Shown here in pieces: positions 53,283 through 62,580 of a DNA stretch of 64,000 nucleotides. Numbering within the stretch: the stretch's first letter is position 1; each line of letters begins with the position of its first letter. Where the stretch lies: the NCBI RefSeq assembly GCF_017873605.1, contig NZ_JAGGKI010000013.1, positions 1 to 64,000 on the forward strand. Direction: 5' to 3'. The notes beneath the pieces were generated by a model. That model was not told the DNA's origin and did not search any database. It saw only the letters and a program-made list of their open reading frames with translations. The position numbers and the translations under genes were made by a program. The stretch is from Paenibacillus lactis. Its GTDB lineage: Bacteria > Bacillota > Bacilli > Paenibacillales > Paenibacillaceae.

Positions 53283-55088
53283 GTGATCACTATACTCCGG
53301 AAGTATTCCATCCGCGTTCAGCTGCTTACCATCGGTGGGGCGATGCTGCTGTTATTGTTCGGGACTTTTCTATGGAGTTATGACCAAATGCGGGGAATCA
53401 CCTACAAACGGAACAGCGAATATACCCTGGAGCTGATATCAACGATTCAGAAAAATATCGCGGACAACGCGGACTCCATTAACCGCATTTTGCCTAATAT
53501 CGCTTATAATGAGACGATTCAGCGATTTTTGATGGAGCGCGAGCGCCTGGCTCAGTTCGAACTGCAGGGAGCAGTTGAAGCACTTCTTGTTAATCTTCAG
53601 TCCATGAAACAGGGGATCGATAGAATCGTGCTCCTCTCTACGGTAGGGGGAGGCTTCTATAATTGCGTAAACTGCAAGGATTATATTCCTTTTGACGATA
53701 TTCCCGACCAGACCAACGCCTATTATTCAGGACTTTATCACTATAAGCTCTCAAGTCCGACGAAGAATGTGGTGTATGTGGGTACGCCTGTGTATGATAA
53801 GAAAAACGTTGTGACAATCGGGAAAAAAATCGGTTATGCCGTCATCGTTCTGGAGGCCGATGCGATCGCACCCCAGCTCGGCTCGATGTCGACTCATCTT
53901 GCCGGGAAATTTTATGTACTGGACCGTAACGGAATCGTAGTGACAAGTAACGACGCTCCAAGCATCGGCCAATCGGTTGGCGGAATGGCAGAGGATGCTG
54001 CTCGTGCGCTTCAAGTCAAGGAGGGCGAGCCCGTTAAGTTTCAGAACGAAGAGGGAGATTTCATCCTGCATGCCAGGCCGGTGCCGGCGATCGGCGGAAG
54101 TATCGTAAGCGTGTTCGAAACAGGTGAGCTATTCAGCGGATTGAAGGATATGCTGACCCTTGTTCTTGGCATCTTTTCGTTGTCCATCGTAATCTTATAT
54201 GCCTTTTACACCGCTATAAGCCGCAACATCCTTAACCCGATCCGCGCTTTCATGAAAATTATCAGCGGCCTGCGATCGCAAGGATTAGATAATCCGAACA
54301 AACGTGTATCGCTTGACGGGTATGCGGAGATTAGCATCATGGCCAGGCAGTTCAATACACTGCTCGATGAGATCGACGATCTGGCTGCGAAGCTTGTCGA
54401 TTCAAAAACATATATTTATGAGCTGAAGCTTCTTAGGAAGCAAGCGGAGCTGCAATTTTTAAAGAATCAGATCAATCCCCATTTTCTTTACAATACGCTC
54501 GAAACCATTAAAGGAATCGCATATGTGAAGAACGTCCCCGAGATTCGGGAAATGACGGATTCTCTTGGACTCATCTTCCGCTACAGCATTAAAGGCGGAG
54601 ACGAAGTACGGCTCAAGGAGGAGCTTGCGATCGTTAATGCCTATATCCGGATTCAACAGATTCGATTCCAGGATCGGTTTGACGTTGTGTATGATGTGGA
54701 TGAACGAAGCTTGCGGGTTTCGGTCATCAAGATGATTTTGCAACCGCTTGTGGAGAATGCGGTGTTCCATGGAATAGAACCGAGCCTTGAGCGATGCCTC
54801 CTAACGGTAGGAAGCCGGATTGAGGGCAGCAGCATGCTGATATGGGTGCAAGACGATGGTGTAGGCATGGAGCCTGCCCAGCTGGATGAAATCCGTGCTC
54901 ATTTAGAGGACAAGTCTGGCCCGGACCTGACCTCGGATACAAAATTTATCGGCATGTTAAACGTAAACAACCGAATCCGATATACCTATGGGCCGGCGTA
55001 CGGCATCGTATCGGTCGATAGCGAACCGTCGAACGGAACCAGAGTAGTTATCAAGCTTCCGCATGGAGGAATGACAAATGCAGTATAA
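53283..55088 (+). CDS. Sensor histidine kinase, YesM type
   Basis: 601 aa. Two membrane segments (about 14-29 and 290-310) enclose an extracellular Cache-like domain of about 260 residues. HAMP, then His_kinase (PF06580 type) with the acceptor in NQINPHFLYNTLETIKG, follow. The ATPase domain has LQPLVENAVFHGIEP and VQDDGVGM. GTG start with GGAGGAG upstream. The stop region overlaps the response regulator by 11 bp. It probably senses an extracellular sugar, perhaps via the downstream binding protein. Confidence 0.92.
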   Translation: MITILRKYSIRVQLLTIGGAMLLLLFGTFLWSYDQMRGITYKRNSEYTLELISTIQKNIADNADSINRILPNIAYNETIQRFLMERERLAQFELQGAVEALLVNLQSMKQGIDRIVLLSTVGGGFYNCVNCKDYIPFDDIPDQTNAYYSGLYHYKLSSPTKNVVYVGTPVYDKKNVVTIGKKIGYAVIVLEADAIAPQLGSMSTHLAGKFYVLDRNGIVVTSNDAPSIGQSVGGMAEDAARALQVKEGEPVKFQNEEGDFILHARPVPAIGGSIVSVFETGELFSGLKDMLTLVLGIFSLSIVILYAFYTAISRNILNPIRAFMKIISGLRSQGLDNPNKRVSLDGYAEISIMARQFNTLLDEIDDLAAKLVDSKTYIYELKLLRKQAELQFLKNQINPHFLYNTLETIKGIAYVKNVPEIREMTDSLGLIFRYSIKGGDEVRLKEELAIVNAYIRIQQIRFQDRFDVVYDVDERSLRVSVIKMILQPLVENAVFHGIEPSLERCLLTVGSRIEGSSMLIWVQDDGVGMEPAQLDEIRAHLEDKSGPDLTSDTKFIGMLNVNNRIRYTYGPAYGIVSVDSEPSNGTRVVIKLPHGGMTNAV

Positions 55089-55851
55089 GGTTTGGCTTGC
55101 AGATGACGAACCCTGGATCTTGGAAAGCTTGAAGCGAATGCTTGACTGGCCGTCCCACGGTTTTGAAATTGTGGGGGAATCCAGCAACGGACTGGATGCT
55201 TACCGGCAGATGAAGCACCATCGACCGGATGTTGCGTTCATTGATATCCGGATGCCGGGCATGAACGGAATCGAATTGATCCAGAAGCTGTATGAAGAAG
55301 AGACCGGGGTCTGTTGCGTGGTCGCCAGCGGATACGCGGAGTTTGAGTACGCCAGGCAAGCTATGCATTACGGTGCTGGCGGATATATCCTTAAACCATT
55401 TCGTAACGAAGAAATATCCGAAGTGCTGCAGGGTTTGAAGAATCGTCTGAAACGCGAAAAGCAGCCCGAAGCCATTCGGCCATCTGACGCGATTACGGAT
55501 ACGGCAGATTCGCGCCCGGGGGACGATACACTGCGCTCGATTGAGCAGTACATTCGCGGGAATTTCCGGGAGCCTCTAACGGTTCAGGATATTTCCAGAC
55601 AGTTCTTTCTCCATCCGAACTATTTAAGTTCGCTGTTTAAACGGGAATTCGGGGTCAATTTCACGAAGTTTCTAAACGATATCCGAATGGAGCACGCTTG
55701 CAGCTTATTGCTCAACAGTCGCTTATCCGTCCGAGAGGTGGCGGAACAGGCCGGGTACAAAGACTATTTCTATTTCGCAAAAATGTTTAAACGGCACACG
55801 GGCTTGACGCCGACCGAGTACCGTTCCATAGATGCATCGACAAAACCATAG
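55078..55851 (+). CDS. Response regulator, AraC type (YesN-like)
   Basis: 257 aa. Receiver domain with acidic pair ADDEP, phospho-acceptor Asp56 (FIDIRMPGMNG) and Lys in YILKPF. A C-terminal AraC domain follows (FREPLTVQDISRQFFLHPNYLSSLFKREFG; GYKDYFYFAKMFKRHTGLTPTEYR). It is shorter than many YesN proteins because the linker is brief. It would activate the transporter genes downstream. Confidence 0.93.
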   Translation: MQYKVWLADDEPWILESLKRMLDWPSHGFEIVGESSNGLDAYRQMKHHRPDVAFIDIRMPGMNGIELIQKLYEEETGVCCVVASGYAEFEYARQAMHYGAGGYILKPFRNEEISEVLQGLKNRLKREKQPEAIRPSDAITDTADSRPGDDTLRSIEQYIRGNFREPLTVQDISRQFFLHPNYLSSLFKREFGVNFTKFLNDIRMEHACSLLLNSRLSVREVAEQAGYKDYFYFAKMFKRHTGLTPTEYRSIDASTKP

Positions 55852-55873
55852 ATTCGGATCAGCCCCGCTGAAT

Positions 55874-55906
55874 GCCTCGGAACACCTAGTGTGTCCGGGG
55901 CTTTTT
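55874..55906 (+). terminator. Terminator between regulator and transporter genes
   Basis: GCCTCGGAACAC pairs with GTGTCCGGGGC, followed by TTTTT. The permease genes thus likely have their own regulated promoter in 55910-56040, which I could not define. Confidence 0.7.
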
Positions 55907-56060
55907 CGTGCGACTGAAGCGGATTTGACACGCAAGGCTTTGAGCGAATGATGTTAGAAAAGTACATAGCATATCTGAGGATCGTACATATGGTTTACCT
56001 TCAGCGCACCGTATACTTGGAGCATTAAAAGATAACGCCATGAAAGAGAGGGCAGATGCG

Positions 56061-56978
56061 ATGGAGAAAAGCTTATGGGCGCGGATGGTGGAGCATAAAT
56101 ACATGTACTTGCTCGTGTTTCCGCTGCTAGTGTTCTACATCCTGTTCGAGTATGTCCCGCTGTATGGCCTGCAGCTTGCCTTCAAGGAATTTAATTTCGC
56201 CGAGGGCGTATGGGGCAGCGAATGGATTGGACTGGCCAATTTTCAAGAGATCTTTTTATTGGATGACTTTTGGACGGCGTTCCGAAACACGGTCATCATT
56301 GCACTTGGCCGGCTAATCTTTGAATTTCCCGTACCGATTGTAGTTGCACTGCTTCTGAATGAAGTCCGAACGGCCAGACTAAAGAAATTTTATCAGGTTG
56401 TGTACACGTTTCCGCACTTTTTATCTTGGGTTATCGTTAGCGGAATTCTCGTTAATTTTCTGGGCTCGTTCGGCGTACTGAATCAATTGCTGGACATATT
56501 GGGGTTTGAAAAAGTCAGCCTGCTGGTAGACCCCGAATCATTTCGCGGTCTTTTGTTCGGCAGCAGCATTTGGAAGGATATGGGGTGGGGGACGATCATT
56601 TATTTGGCGGCCATCGCCGGGATTAATCCGTCACTCTACGAAGCGGCCAGCATCGATGGAGCCAATCGGTTTCACCAGATGCGATATATTACCTGGCCGT
56701 CTCTAAAGAGCACGGTTGTGATCCTGTTGATTCTGCAAATCGGCAATACGATGAGTTCCGGTGGGAGCGGGTTTGACCAAATTTTTAATCTGTACAACCC
56801 GGCTGTTTATGAAAAAGCGGATATTCTCGATACCTATGTCTACCGAAGGACTTTTTCGGTCGGCGACAGCTATGGGACGTCAACGGCCGTCGGCTTGTTT
56901 AAATCCATCATCAATCTTGCGCTGCTGGTAGCGGCAAACCGCGCGGCCAAGAGGTTGGGCCAGGATGGTCTCTACTAA
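56061..56978 (+). CDS. ABC sugar permease, LplB type
   Basis: 305 aa with six membrane helices. The EAA loop is YEAASIDGANRFHQMRYITWP. The N-terminal YMYLLVFPLLVFYILFEYVPLYGLQLAFKEF is typical of LplB/YteP-like oligosaccharide permeases. ATG at 56061 follows AGAGAGGG; the frame opens at 56040. No ATPase gene is adjacent, so it probably uses a shared MsmX-type ATPase. Confidence 0.92.
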   Translation: MEKSLWARMVEHKYMYLLVFPLLVFYILFEYVPLYGLQLAFKEFNFAEGVWGSEWIGLANFQEIFLLDDFWTAFRNTVIIALGRLIFEFPVPIVVALLLNEVRTARLKKFYQVVYTFPHFLSWVIVSGILVNFLGSFGVLNQLLDILGFEKVSLLVDPESFRGLLFGSSIWKDMGWGTIIYLAAIAGINPSLYEAASIDGANRFHQMRYITWPSLKSTVVILLILQIGNTMSSGGSGFDQIFNLYNPAVYEKADILDTYVYRRTFSVGDSYGTSTAVGLFKSIINLALLVAANRAAKRLGQDGLY

Positions 56979-57029
56979 AGCATGCCAAGCTGCGTTGCTG
57001 CTTGTATTTCGGGTGAAAGGAGGACGCCA

Positions 57030-57905
57030 ATGAAACCGAAAGCGAATGGAGCCGATTACATGATTCACATCCTGCTTATGCTGATGGCCGTCATGACCAT
57101 TCTGCCCTTTTACAATGTATTCATCACTTCATTTGCCGATCCGGCGTCGGTCGTTAAGCAGCAGTTCTATTTAATTCCCACCAGCTTTAATCTCAGCTCA
57201 TACCGTATGCTGCTTGACGGCAGTTATGTCGGGAAAGCGCTGTTGAACTCCCTCATTGTCACGGTGTTCGGAACGTCGGTTAATATGCTGGTGACCACAT
57301 GCGGAGCTTATGCCTTGTCCAAGAAATCCATGCCCGGCCGCTCCATTATGATGGCAGGCATCGTATTTACGATGCTCTTTTCGGGAGGACTTATTCCATA
57401 TTATTTGACGATTAAGGGGCTTCAGTTGATCAATCACTATGGAGCCATGATATTCCCTGTAGCAGTCAGCACCTTCTTCTTGATTGTCATGATCAATCAC
57501 TTTCGCACGATCCCGCCGAGTCTCGAGGAGTCCGCTAAGATCGATGGGGCGAATGATCTGTATATCCTCTTTCGCATCGTCATTCCGATTTCCAAGCCGA
57601 CGATTGCTGCGATTACCTTGTTTTACGCGGTCGCCAGATGGAACGAATGGTATAATGCGATGCTGTTTATGACTGACACCGATAAGCATCCCATGCAGCT
57701 GTTCTTAAGGAACATGCTGGCAGACGTAACCAAGATGGCCAGGGACGATATGGGCGCGGCCATGATGTCGCAGCTCAATCAGGGCTACCCCGACGGGATC
57801 AAAATGGCAAGCGTCATTATAACCATGGTGCCGATTATGCTGGTGTATCCATATCTGCAGAAACACTTTTCGGCAGGCGTAACATTGGGTGCTATCAAAG
57901 AGTGA
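57030..57905 (+). CDS. ABC sugar permease, YtcP/LplC type
   Basis: 291 aa with six helices. The EAA loop is LEESAKIDGANDLYILFRIVIP. Other blocks are ADYMIHILLMLMAVMTILPF and the family tail KHFSAGVTLGAIKE. ATG at 57030 follows AAAGGAGG. It pairs with the LplB-type subunit. Confidence 0.92.
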   Translation: MKPKANGADYMIHILLMLMAVMTILPFYNVFITSFADPASVVKQQFYLIPTSFNLSSYRMLLDGSYVGKALLNSLIVTVFGTSVNMLVTTCGAYALSKKSMPGRSIMMAGIVFTMLFSGGLIPYYLTIKGLQLINHYGAMIFPVAVSTFFLIVMINHFRTIPPSLEESAKIDGANDLYILFRIVIPISKPTIAAITLFYAVARWNEWYNAMLFMTDTDKHPMQLFLRNMLADVTKMARDDMGAAMMSQLNQGYPDGIKMASVIITMVPIMLVYPYLQKHFSAGVTLGAIKE

Positions 57906-57941
57906 CACATATTCACGAATATCGATGGGGGAGGTTTTACT

Positions 57942-59570
57942 ATGCAAAGCGTCCGCTGGCAAGGAAAATCCGTTTTGATCGCGATCATGATCCTGGCACT
58001 TGTCATTACAGGCTGCACCAGGAAGGCAGGCAATAGCGATGCTGGAGAAGGTGGATCCGGGGGAGGGAAGAACGGGAAGAAGCTGGATATATCGGTCTCT
58101 TTTTTTAACATCGGGCTCGCCTTTCCGAACCGTGAAACAGACGAATATTTGAAGCAGCTCGAAAGCAAATTTAATGTCCGTTTCGTTGACAAAGTGATCA
58201 GCTATTCGGATTACAAGGAAAAATACCAGCTCTGGAGCGCCTCCGGCGAGCTCCCCGATGTGTTCAGTCACGATATCATTAACTCGGAGACGTATTATTC
58301 CTGGATTAAACAAGGGATCATTCGCGCACTTCCAGACGATCTCAGTCCCTATCCGAATGTAGCCAAGGTGCTTTCGCTCGACGAAACCAAGTCGCTTCGT
58401 GTGGACGGGAAGGCCTATATGATTCCGCGCCTGACGTACCGGGATTATGATACATGGGCGATGGAACGTTCCTTGATCGTCCGCAAGGATTGGATGGAGA
58501 AGTTAGGGATTGCGGATCCCGTTACCTACGATGATTATTTGAATATGCTGAAGGCTTTCGCCAAGGATGACCCGGACGGAAATGGCAAGAACGATACGGT
58601 TGGTCTTACCTTCCGGTCGGCTGCGATGCTGGCTCCCATTGCCGGAGGCACCTTTCCACACCTGCTGAACAGCTCGTGGGTGAAGGAGAATGGAACGTAT
58701 ATCCCTTACTATGCCTCCGATAAGATGAAGACGGTCGTCAAGCAGATGCGCCAGCTCTTTACGGAAGGCGCGATCGATCCGGATTTTGCCATTATGAAAA
58801 CAAACGACGGGATTGAAAAATTCGGCCAGGGTAAAGTGGGCGCGATCTCCATGCAGGCTACTCCGAACGGTTTAGCCAAGCTCAATGCGGCATGGAGCAA
58901 ATATAACAAGGACACAAAGTTTGAGGATATTGCCCACATCATTCCGGTGACATGGCAATCGGATGACGGAAACCGATACCGCTATACGGCCGTTACGTTC
59001 TGGTCGGAAAGCTATTTCAGTGCTCGAGTGAACGATGAGAAGATGGACAGAATCCTGCAAATATACGATTATCTGCTCTCTGACGAATTTATCAGAGATA
59101 AACAGTACGGAATTGAAGGGAAGGACTATACCATAGAAGGCGAGAAGATCACGATTACGCGTGAGAAGAATGAAGAGGGCGAATTTAAAACGATTGGCAG
59201 CTTGTATCCGTCCTTCAACCTGTTTGGTTCGCTCGCGGCTTGGGGACAAGAGCTCGAATTCGTAGAGAGTGAAGTCAACAATATTGCATATGGAGAGAAG
59301 CTGTCGAGGATGTCGAGGGAAGGACTGAAGCAGCGAATTGCCGAGCATGTCCCCGTGCCGACCAATTATCAGCTGGAACTGCTGTATACCCCGGCCAAAT
59401 CGAAGCTGAGCGCCATAAATCCGACGGAGGATTTGACTAGGGTCATGCTATCCAAGGAGGACCCGGTAGCGATGTGGGAGAGCATTGTGGCAGGTTACGA
59501 GAACAAAGGCTTGTCACAGGCTATACAGGAAGTAAACGAAGCTGTGCGAGAGCAGGGGCTCGACAAATGA
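57942..59570 (+). CDS. Extracellular solute-binding lipoprotein
   Basis: 542 aa. Lipobox VITGC (Cys25) is followed by a Gly-rich linker and a cluster-1-type (LipO/YtcQ) binding fold: LDISVSFFNIGLAF, EYLKQLESKFNV, YQLWSASGELPDVFSHD, DPDGNGKNDTVGLTF (a calcium-loop-like stretch common in the family) and AISMQATPN. It delivers a glycan or oligosaccharide to the two permeases. GGGGGAGG upstream. The stop overlaps the next start (ATGA). Confidence 0.92.
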   Translation: MQSVRWQGKSVLIAIMILALVITGCTRKAGNSDAGEGGSGGGKNGKKLDISVSFFNIGLAFPNRETDEYLKQLESKFNVRFVDKVISYSDYKEKYQLWSASGELPDVFSHDIINSETYYSWIKQGIIRALPDDLSPYPNVAKVLSLDETKSLRVDGKAYMIPRLTYRDYDTWAMERSLIVRKDWMEKLGIADPVTYDDYLNMLKAFAKDDPDGNGKNDTVGLTFRSAAMLAPIAGGTFPHLLNSSWVKENGTYIPYYASDKMKTVVKQMRQLFTEGAIDPDFAIMKTNDGIEKFGQGKVGAISMQATPNGLAKLNAAWSKYNKDTKFEDIAHIIPVTWQSDDGNRYRYTAVTFWSESYFSARVNDEKMDRILQIYDYLLSDEFIRDKQYGIEGKDYTIEGEKITITREKNEEGEFKTIGSLYPSFNLFGSLAAWGQELEFVESEVNNIAYGEKLSRMSREGLKQRIAEHVPVPTNYQLELLYTPAKSKLSAINPTEDLTRVMLSKEDPVAMWESIVAGYENKGLSQAIQEVNEAVREQGLDK

Positions 59571-60454
59571 GCGGCAGTCAGAGCATGGATTATCCGATTG
59601 CCTGCACAGACCAGAAAAGCCATCGAATCCTGGTTTTCGCCCCGACAGCGCCCGATTGGAACATGGACGAATCATTGATATGGTCCTGGTCTCTCTTAGA
59701 CGTGGACGGATTCAGCGAGCTCCTTCCGGCATGGGGGCTGCCGACTGAAGCCAAGCTTCGGCATGATCCGATTCGCGGTGGGCAGTGCATGATCGTTACG
59801 GATTCTTGCGGGCTTGCAGCGATCCTTCCTTATCCCGGAGGAGAATCCCTCATATGGGGGGCCTGCGTAGGCGGCAATCCTCACTCGGCCGAGCTGCTTC
59901 CTAACGGGAATCTGGCTGTGGCGGCCAGTACAGGCGGTTGGGTCAGGATCTATGCTTCTTCCCAAGGGCTAACAGATCAAGTTTATGCCGAGCTTCCGCT
60001 TCCTGGTTCGCATGGTCTGCATTGGGATTCTCGCCGAAATGTATTATGGGCTCTAGGCGATCATGATTTGGTAGCCCTCCGTCTCGAAGGAACAGATGAT
60101 CAACCGGAGATCGCGGTGGACGATCGGGTTCCCCTGCCAAGCAGGTACGGTCATGATCTCCAGCCCGTGTGGGGAAACGACGATCGCTTGTGGATCACTA
60201 CGGTTTCGCATGTCTACCAGTACGTCATATCATCCGGTCGGTTTGTGAGTGAATATGCGGATTGCCCGTTTGTGGATTGGCATGATGTGAAGAGCATCGG
60301 CAATCAACCTTCTGGCGTAATCGTTTCTGCTGCGCCCAAACCGGGAGGACTTTATGAATGGACGACGGACGAGATCCGCTTACACGGGACATCGAATCGG
60401 ATCCGCAAAGGGACAGCGATATACAAGGCTAGGATTTGGGCCCCGGGATATTAG
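59567..60454 (+). CDS. DUF6528-like beta-propeller protein, cytoplasmic copy
   Basis: 295 aa with no signal peptide. Blocks include GGNPHSAELLPNGNLAVAAS followed by TGGWVRIY, then GSHGLHWDSRRNVLWALG, GHDLQPVWGNDDRLWITT, VYQYV and a C-terminal IYKARIW. The repeated pattern of strand, Gly-Asn/His-Asp turn and strand suggests a beta-propeller. Start ATGA overlaps the solute-binding gene, tying it to transport. All blocks recur in the exported paralogue 1 kb downstream. I associate it with DUF6528 from memory. Lyase, isomerase or sugar-binding roles are possible. Confidence 0.75.
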   Translation: MSGSQSMDYPIACTDQKSHRILVFAPTAPDWNMDESLIWSWSLLDVDGFSELLPAWGLPTEAKLRHDPIRGGQCMIVTDSCGLAAILPYPGGESLIWGACVGGNPHSAELLPNGNLAVAASTGGWVRIYASSQGLTDQVYAELPLPGSHGLHWDSRRNVLWALGDHDLVALRLEGTDDQPEIAVDDRVPLPSRYGHDLQPVWGNDDRLWITTVSHVYQYVISSGRFVSEYADCPFVDWHDVKSIGNQPSGVIVSAAPKPGGLYEWTTDEIRLHGTSNRIRKGTAIYKARIWAPGY

Positions 60455-60486
60455 CCCGTCTATGATCACAATAAGGAGGCTGGAGC

Positions 60487-61359
60487 ATGACTTCACTAAA
60501 GAAGCAGCGTTCTGTCCTATCGGATCATCCTTCCAGGTGGCCGCTTGGAACATCGCTCTCGTTAAATGATTGGGCCGATGGTCATGTCGATATTGAAGCT
60601 GTTCAACAAGCCGGCATTAAGGTTATCGAGCTGGCTTGGCGAAACGATGCCTTCGATCTGTTCAATCCGGTGAATGAGCGGACCTGCAGATTTTGGATCG
60701 AGAATAGTCGAGAGCTTGGAATCAGCATTTGGACGCTGCATCTGCCTTATGGCCCCGCCTTCGATATATCGGCCGTCAGCGAAGCGGCTTCTGTCGAGGC
60801 TTCCCGCTTATTATGTCGGTTGATGCAGCTTGCCCATGAATGGGGCATTCCCATGGTTGTACTCCATCCAAGCTGGGAGCCAATTACGGATGAGGAACGT
60901 CCGCAACGGCTGGAAGCGTGCAGGAGGGCATTATCGGTGCTGGCAGATGAAGCGGAAGCGCTCGGCATACGGATCGCAGTTGAATGCTTGCCGCGCACGT
61001 GCCTCGGGAATTCGGGCCGGGAGATCGCAAGTCTGCTTGCAGCGGATCCTCGGCTCGGCATATGTTGTGATGTCAACCATCTTCTGCTGGAAGCCCCGGA
61101 ATGCTTCATCAGAGAACAGGGCGAACGCATCTTCACGGTCCATATGTCGGATTGCGACGGTCGAGATGAAAGACACTGGATGCCGGGCATGGGCTCTATT
61201 CGGTGGAACGAGGTTTTGCGAGCATTGGTTCTGCACGATTACCAAGGTCCGTTTATGTTCGAGGTCCGCAGACCTGTTCCTTCGGAAGTGGCAGCTTGCT
61301 GGGAACGATTGATCGAAGGCTATGATCTTGCTTATCCGAAAGCAATCGAACTTCCGTGA
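60487..61359 (+). CDS. Sugar phosphate isomerase/epimerase-type TIM barrel
   Basis: 290 aa, AP-endonuclease-2-like family. Expected metal and acid-base residues occur in WTLHLPYGP, VVLHPSWEP, AVECLPRT, CCDVNHLL, TVHMSDCDGRDERHWMPGMGSIRW and FEVRRPV. It is cytoplasmic, with an AAGGAGG site. It sits between the two DUF6528-like genes, 32 bp after the first, and probably isomerises the imported sugar. Substrate not determined. Confidence 0.85.
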   Translation: MTSLKKQRSVLSDHPSRWPLGTSLSLNDWADGHVDIEAVQQAGIKVIELAWRNDAFDLFNPVNERTCRFWIENSRELGISIWTLHLPYGPAFDISAVSEAASVEASRLLCRLMQLAHEWGIPMVVLHPSWEPITDEERPQRLEACRRALSVLADEAEALGIRIAVECLPRTCLGNSGREIASLLAADPRLGICCDVNHLLLEAPECFIREQGERIFTVHMSDCDGRDERHWMPGMGSIRWNEVLRALVLHDYQGPFMFEVRRPVPSEVAACWERLIEGYDLAYPKAIELP

Positions 61360-61384
61360 ACACATGATGAAAGGAAGGGATCGA

Positions 61385-62419
61385 ATGAATAATCGGAAGA
61401 AGATGACATCCCGGCTGCGCCATTTGCTGCTCGCTGCTGGTATCTCTCTGGCTGCCCTGACTCTCTTTATTACCGGGGATAACCTAAGAATGAGCTGGGT
61501 GGACGCATCTTCGCCTCTCCAGGAGGATTATGATATCGCTATGAGCGATCAAGCGTCCAAAAAAATATTGGTGATGGACCCTGGCGTCTCTGATTGGAAT
61601 GATTCCATGGCCGTTAAATGGTCTTGGGCACCCATTGCATCCAACGGCTTCGCTGAGTTTACCGCCTATTGGGGATTGCCGACGGAAGCACGGATTAGAA
61701 ACAGCGATTTCTTCGGAACCCAGGTTATGCTCGTTACCGACTCAAGGGGATTGGCCGCGATTATTCCATATCCTGCAGGAAATTATAAGCTCTGGGCAGC
61801 GAATGTAGGCGGCAATCCCCACTCCGCCGAACTTCTGCCCAACGGCAACATTGCCGTTGCAGCAAGCACTGGAGGCTGGGTACGGATTTATACATCGTCT
61901 CAGAGCTGTCATTCAACGACATACGCAGAGTATCGTTTGGAGAGCGCTCACGGCGTATCTTGGGATCCGCATAATGAAATATTATGGAGCCTGGGAAATG
62001 GGGCGATCGTTGGGTTGAAGGTAGGGGGAACAACCGCGAGCCCGACGTTGACCGAGCATGTTCGACTGGATGTTACCCGCTTGAACGGGCATGACATACA
62101 ACCGGTGTATGGAGACCTTGACCGATTGTGGGTGGCATCGGGTGGGAAGGTATATCAATACGTCAAATCGACCAATTCGCTCGATCTTACGTATGCGGGA
62201 GCTGACGAGATCAGCCGGGTGGGCGTAAAGGCTGTCGGTAATCAGTCATCAGGCCAGGTGGTGCAAACGGTCGCGGATGTCGCGAAGAATCCGGTCGGCG
62301 GCTGTACGCTTTACACGTGGTGTACGGATTCGGCAGACTTTTTCCTTCCGAGTGCAACGCGTACCAAGACCGGTGCTGCATTCTACAAAGCACGGATACT
62401 GAATCCTAACTATCAGTAG
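61385..62419 (+). CDS. DUF6528-like beta-propeller protein, exported copy
   Basis: 344 aa. The N-terminus is basic with a hydrophobic helix (LLLAAGISLAALTLFITG, about residues 13-30), a signal peptide or anchor. The remainder parallels the cytoplasmic copy: WGLPTEARI, LVTDSRGLAAIIPYP, NPHSAELLPNGNIAVAAS, TGGWVRIYTSSQ, AHGVSWDPHNEILWSLG, GHDIQPVYGDLDRLW and FYKARI. ATG at 61385 follows GGAAGGG. Last gene of the locus, before the terminator at 62488. It would act outside on the same substrate. Confidence 0.78.
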   Translation: MNNRKKMTSRLRHLLLAAGISLAALTLFITGDNLRMSWVDASSPLQEDYDIAMSDQASKKILVMDPGVSDWNDSMAVKWSWAPIASNGFAEFTAYWGLPTEARIRNSDFFGTQVMLVTDSRGLAAIIPYPAGNYKLWAANVGGNPHSAELLPNGNIAVAASTGGWVRIYTSSQSCHSTTYAEYRLESAHGVSWDPHNEILWSLGNGAIVGLKVGGTTASPTLTEHVRLDVTRLNGHDIQPVYGDLDRLWVASGGKVYQYVKSTNSLDLTYAGADEISRVGVKAVGNQSSGQVVQTVADVAKNPVGGCTLYTWCTDSADFFLPSATRTKTGAAFYKARILNPNYQ

Positions 62420-62487
62420 TTGAAGATAGCCGGGATCGAGAGCCCATATCCCTTTCAAAAGCTCGACTAGTGAGGAGATGCTGCTGA

Positions 62488-62525
62488 GGATCGTTCAAGC
62501 GATGTGCTTGGGCGATCTTTTTTTG
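62488..62525 (+). terminator. Terminator of the DUF6528 locus
   Basis: GATCGTTCAAGC pairs imperfectly with GCTTGGGCGATC, followed by seven T. Confidence 0.8.
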
Positions 62526-62580
62526 CCGGGTATGGTATGCTATCCTTACGTATCAGGATGGATCTGAAGGAGGCAATCGG

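Noticed and set aside
53093..53383. Plus-strand frame before the YesM-type kinase
   Set aside because: It overlaps the kinase by 100 bp out of frame and lacks a ribosome binding site.
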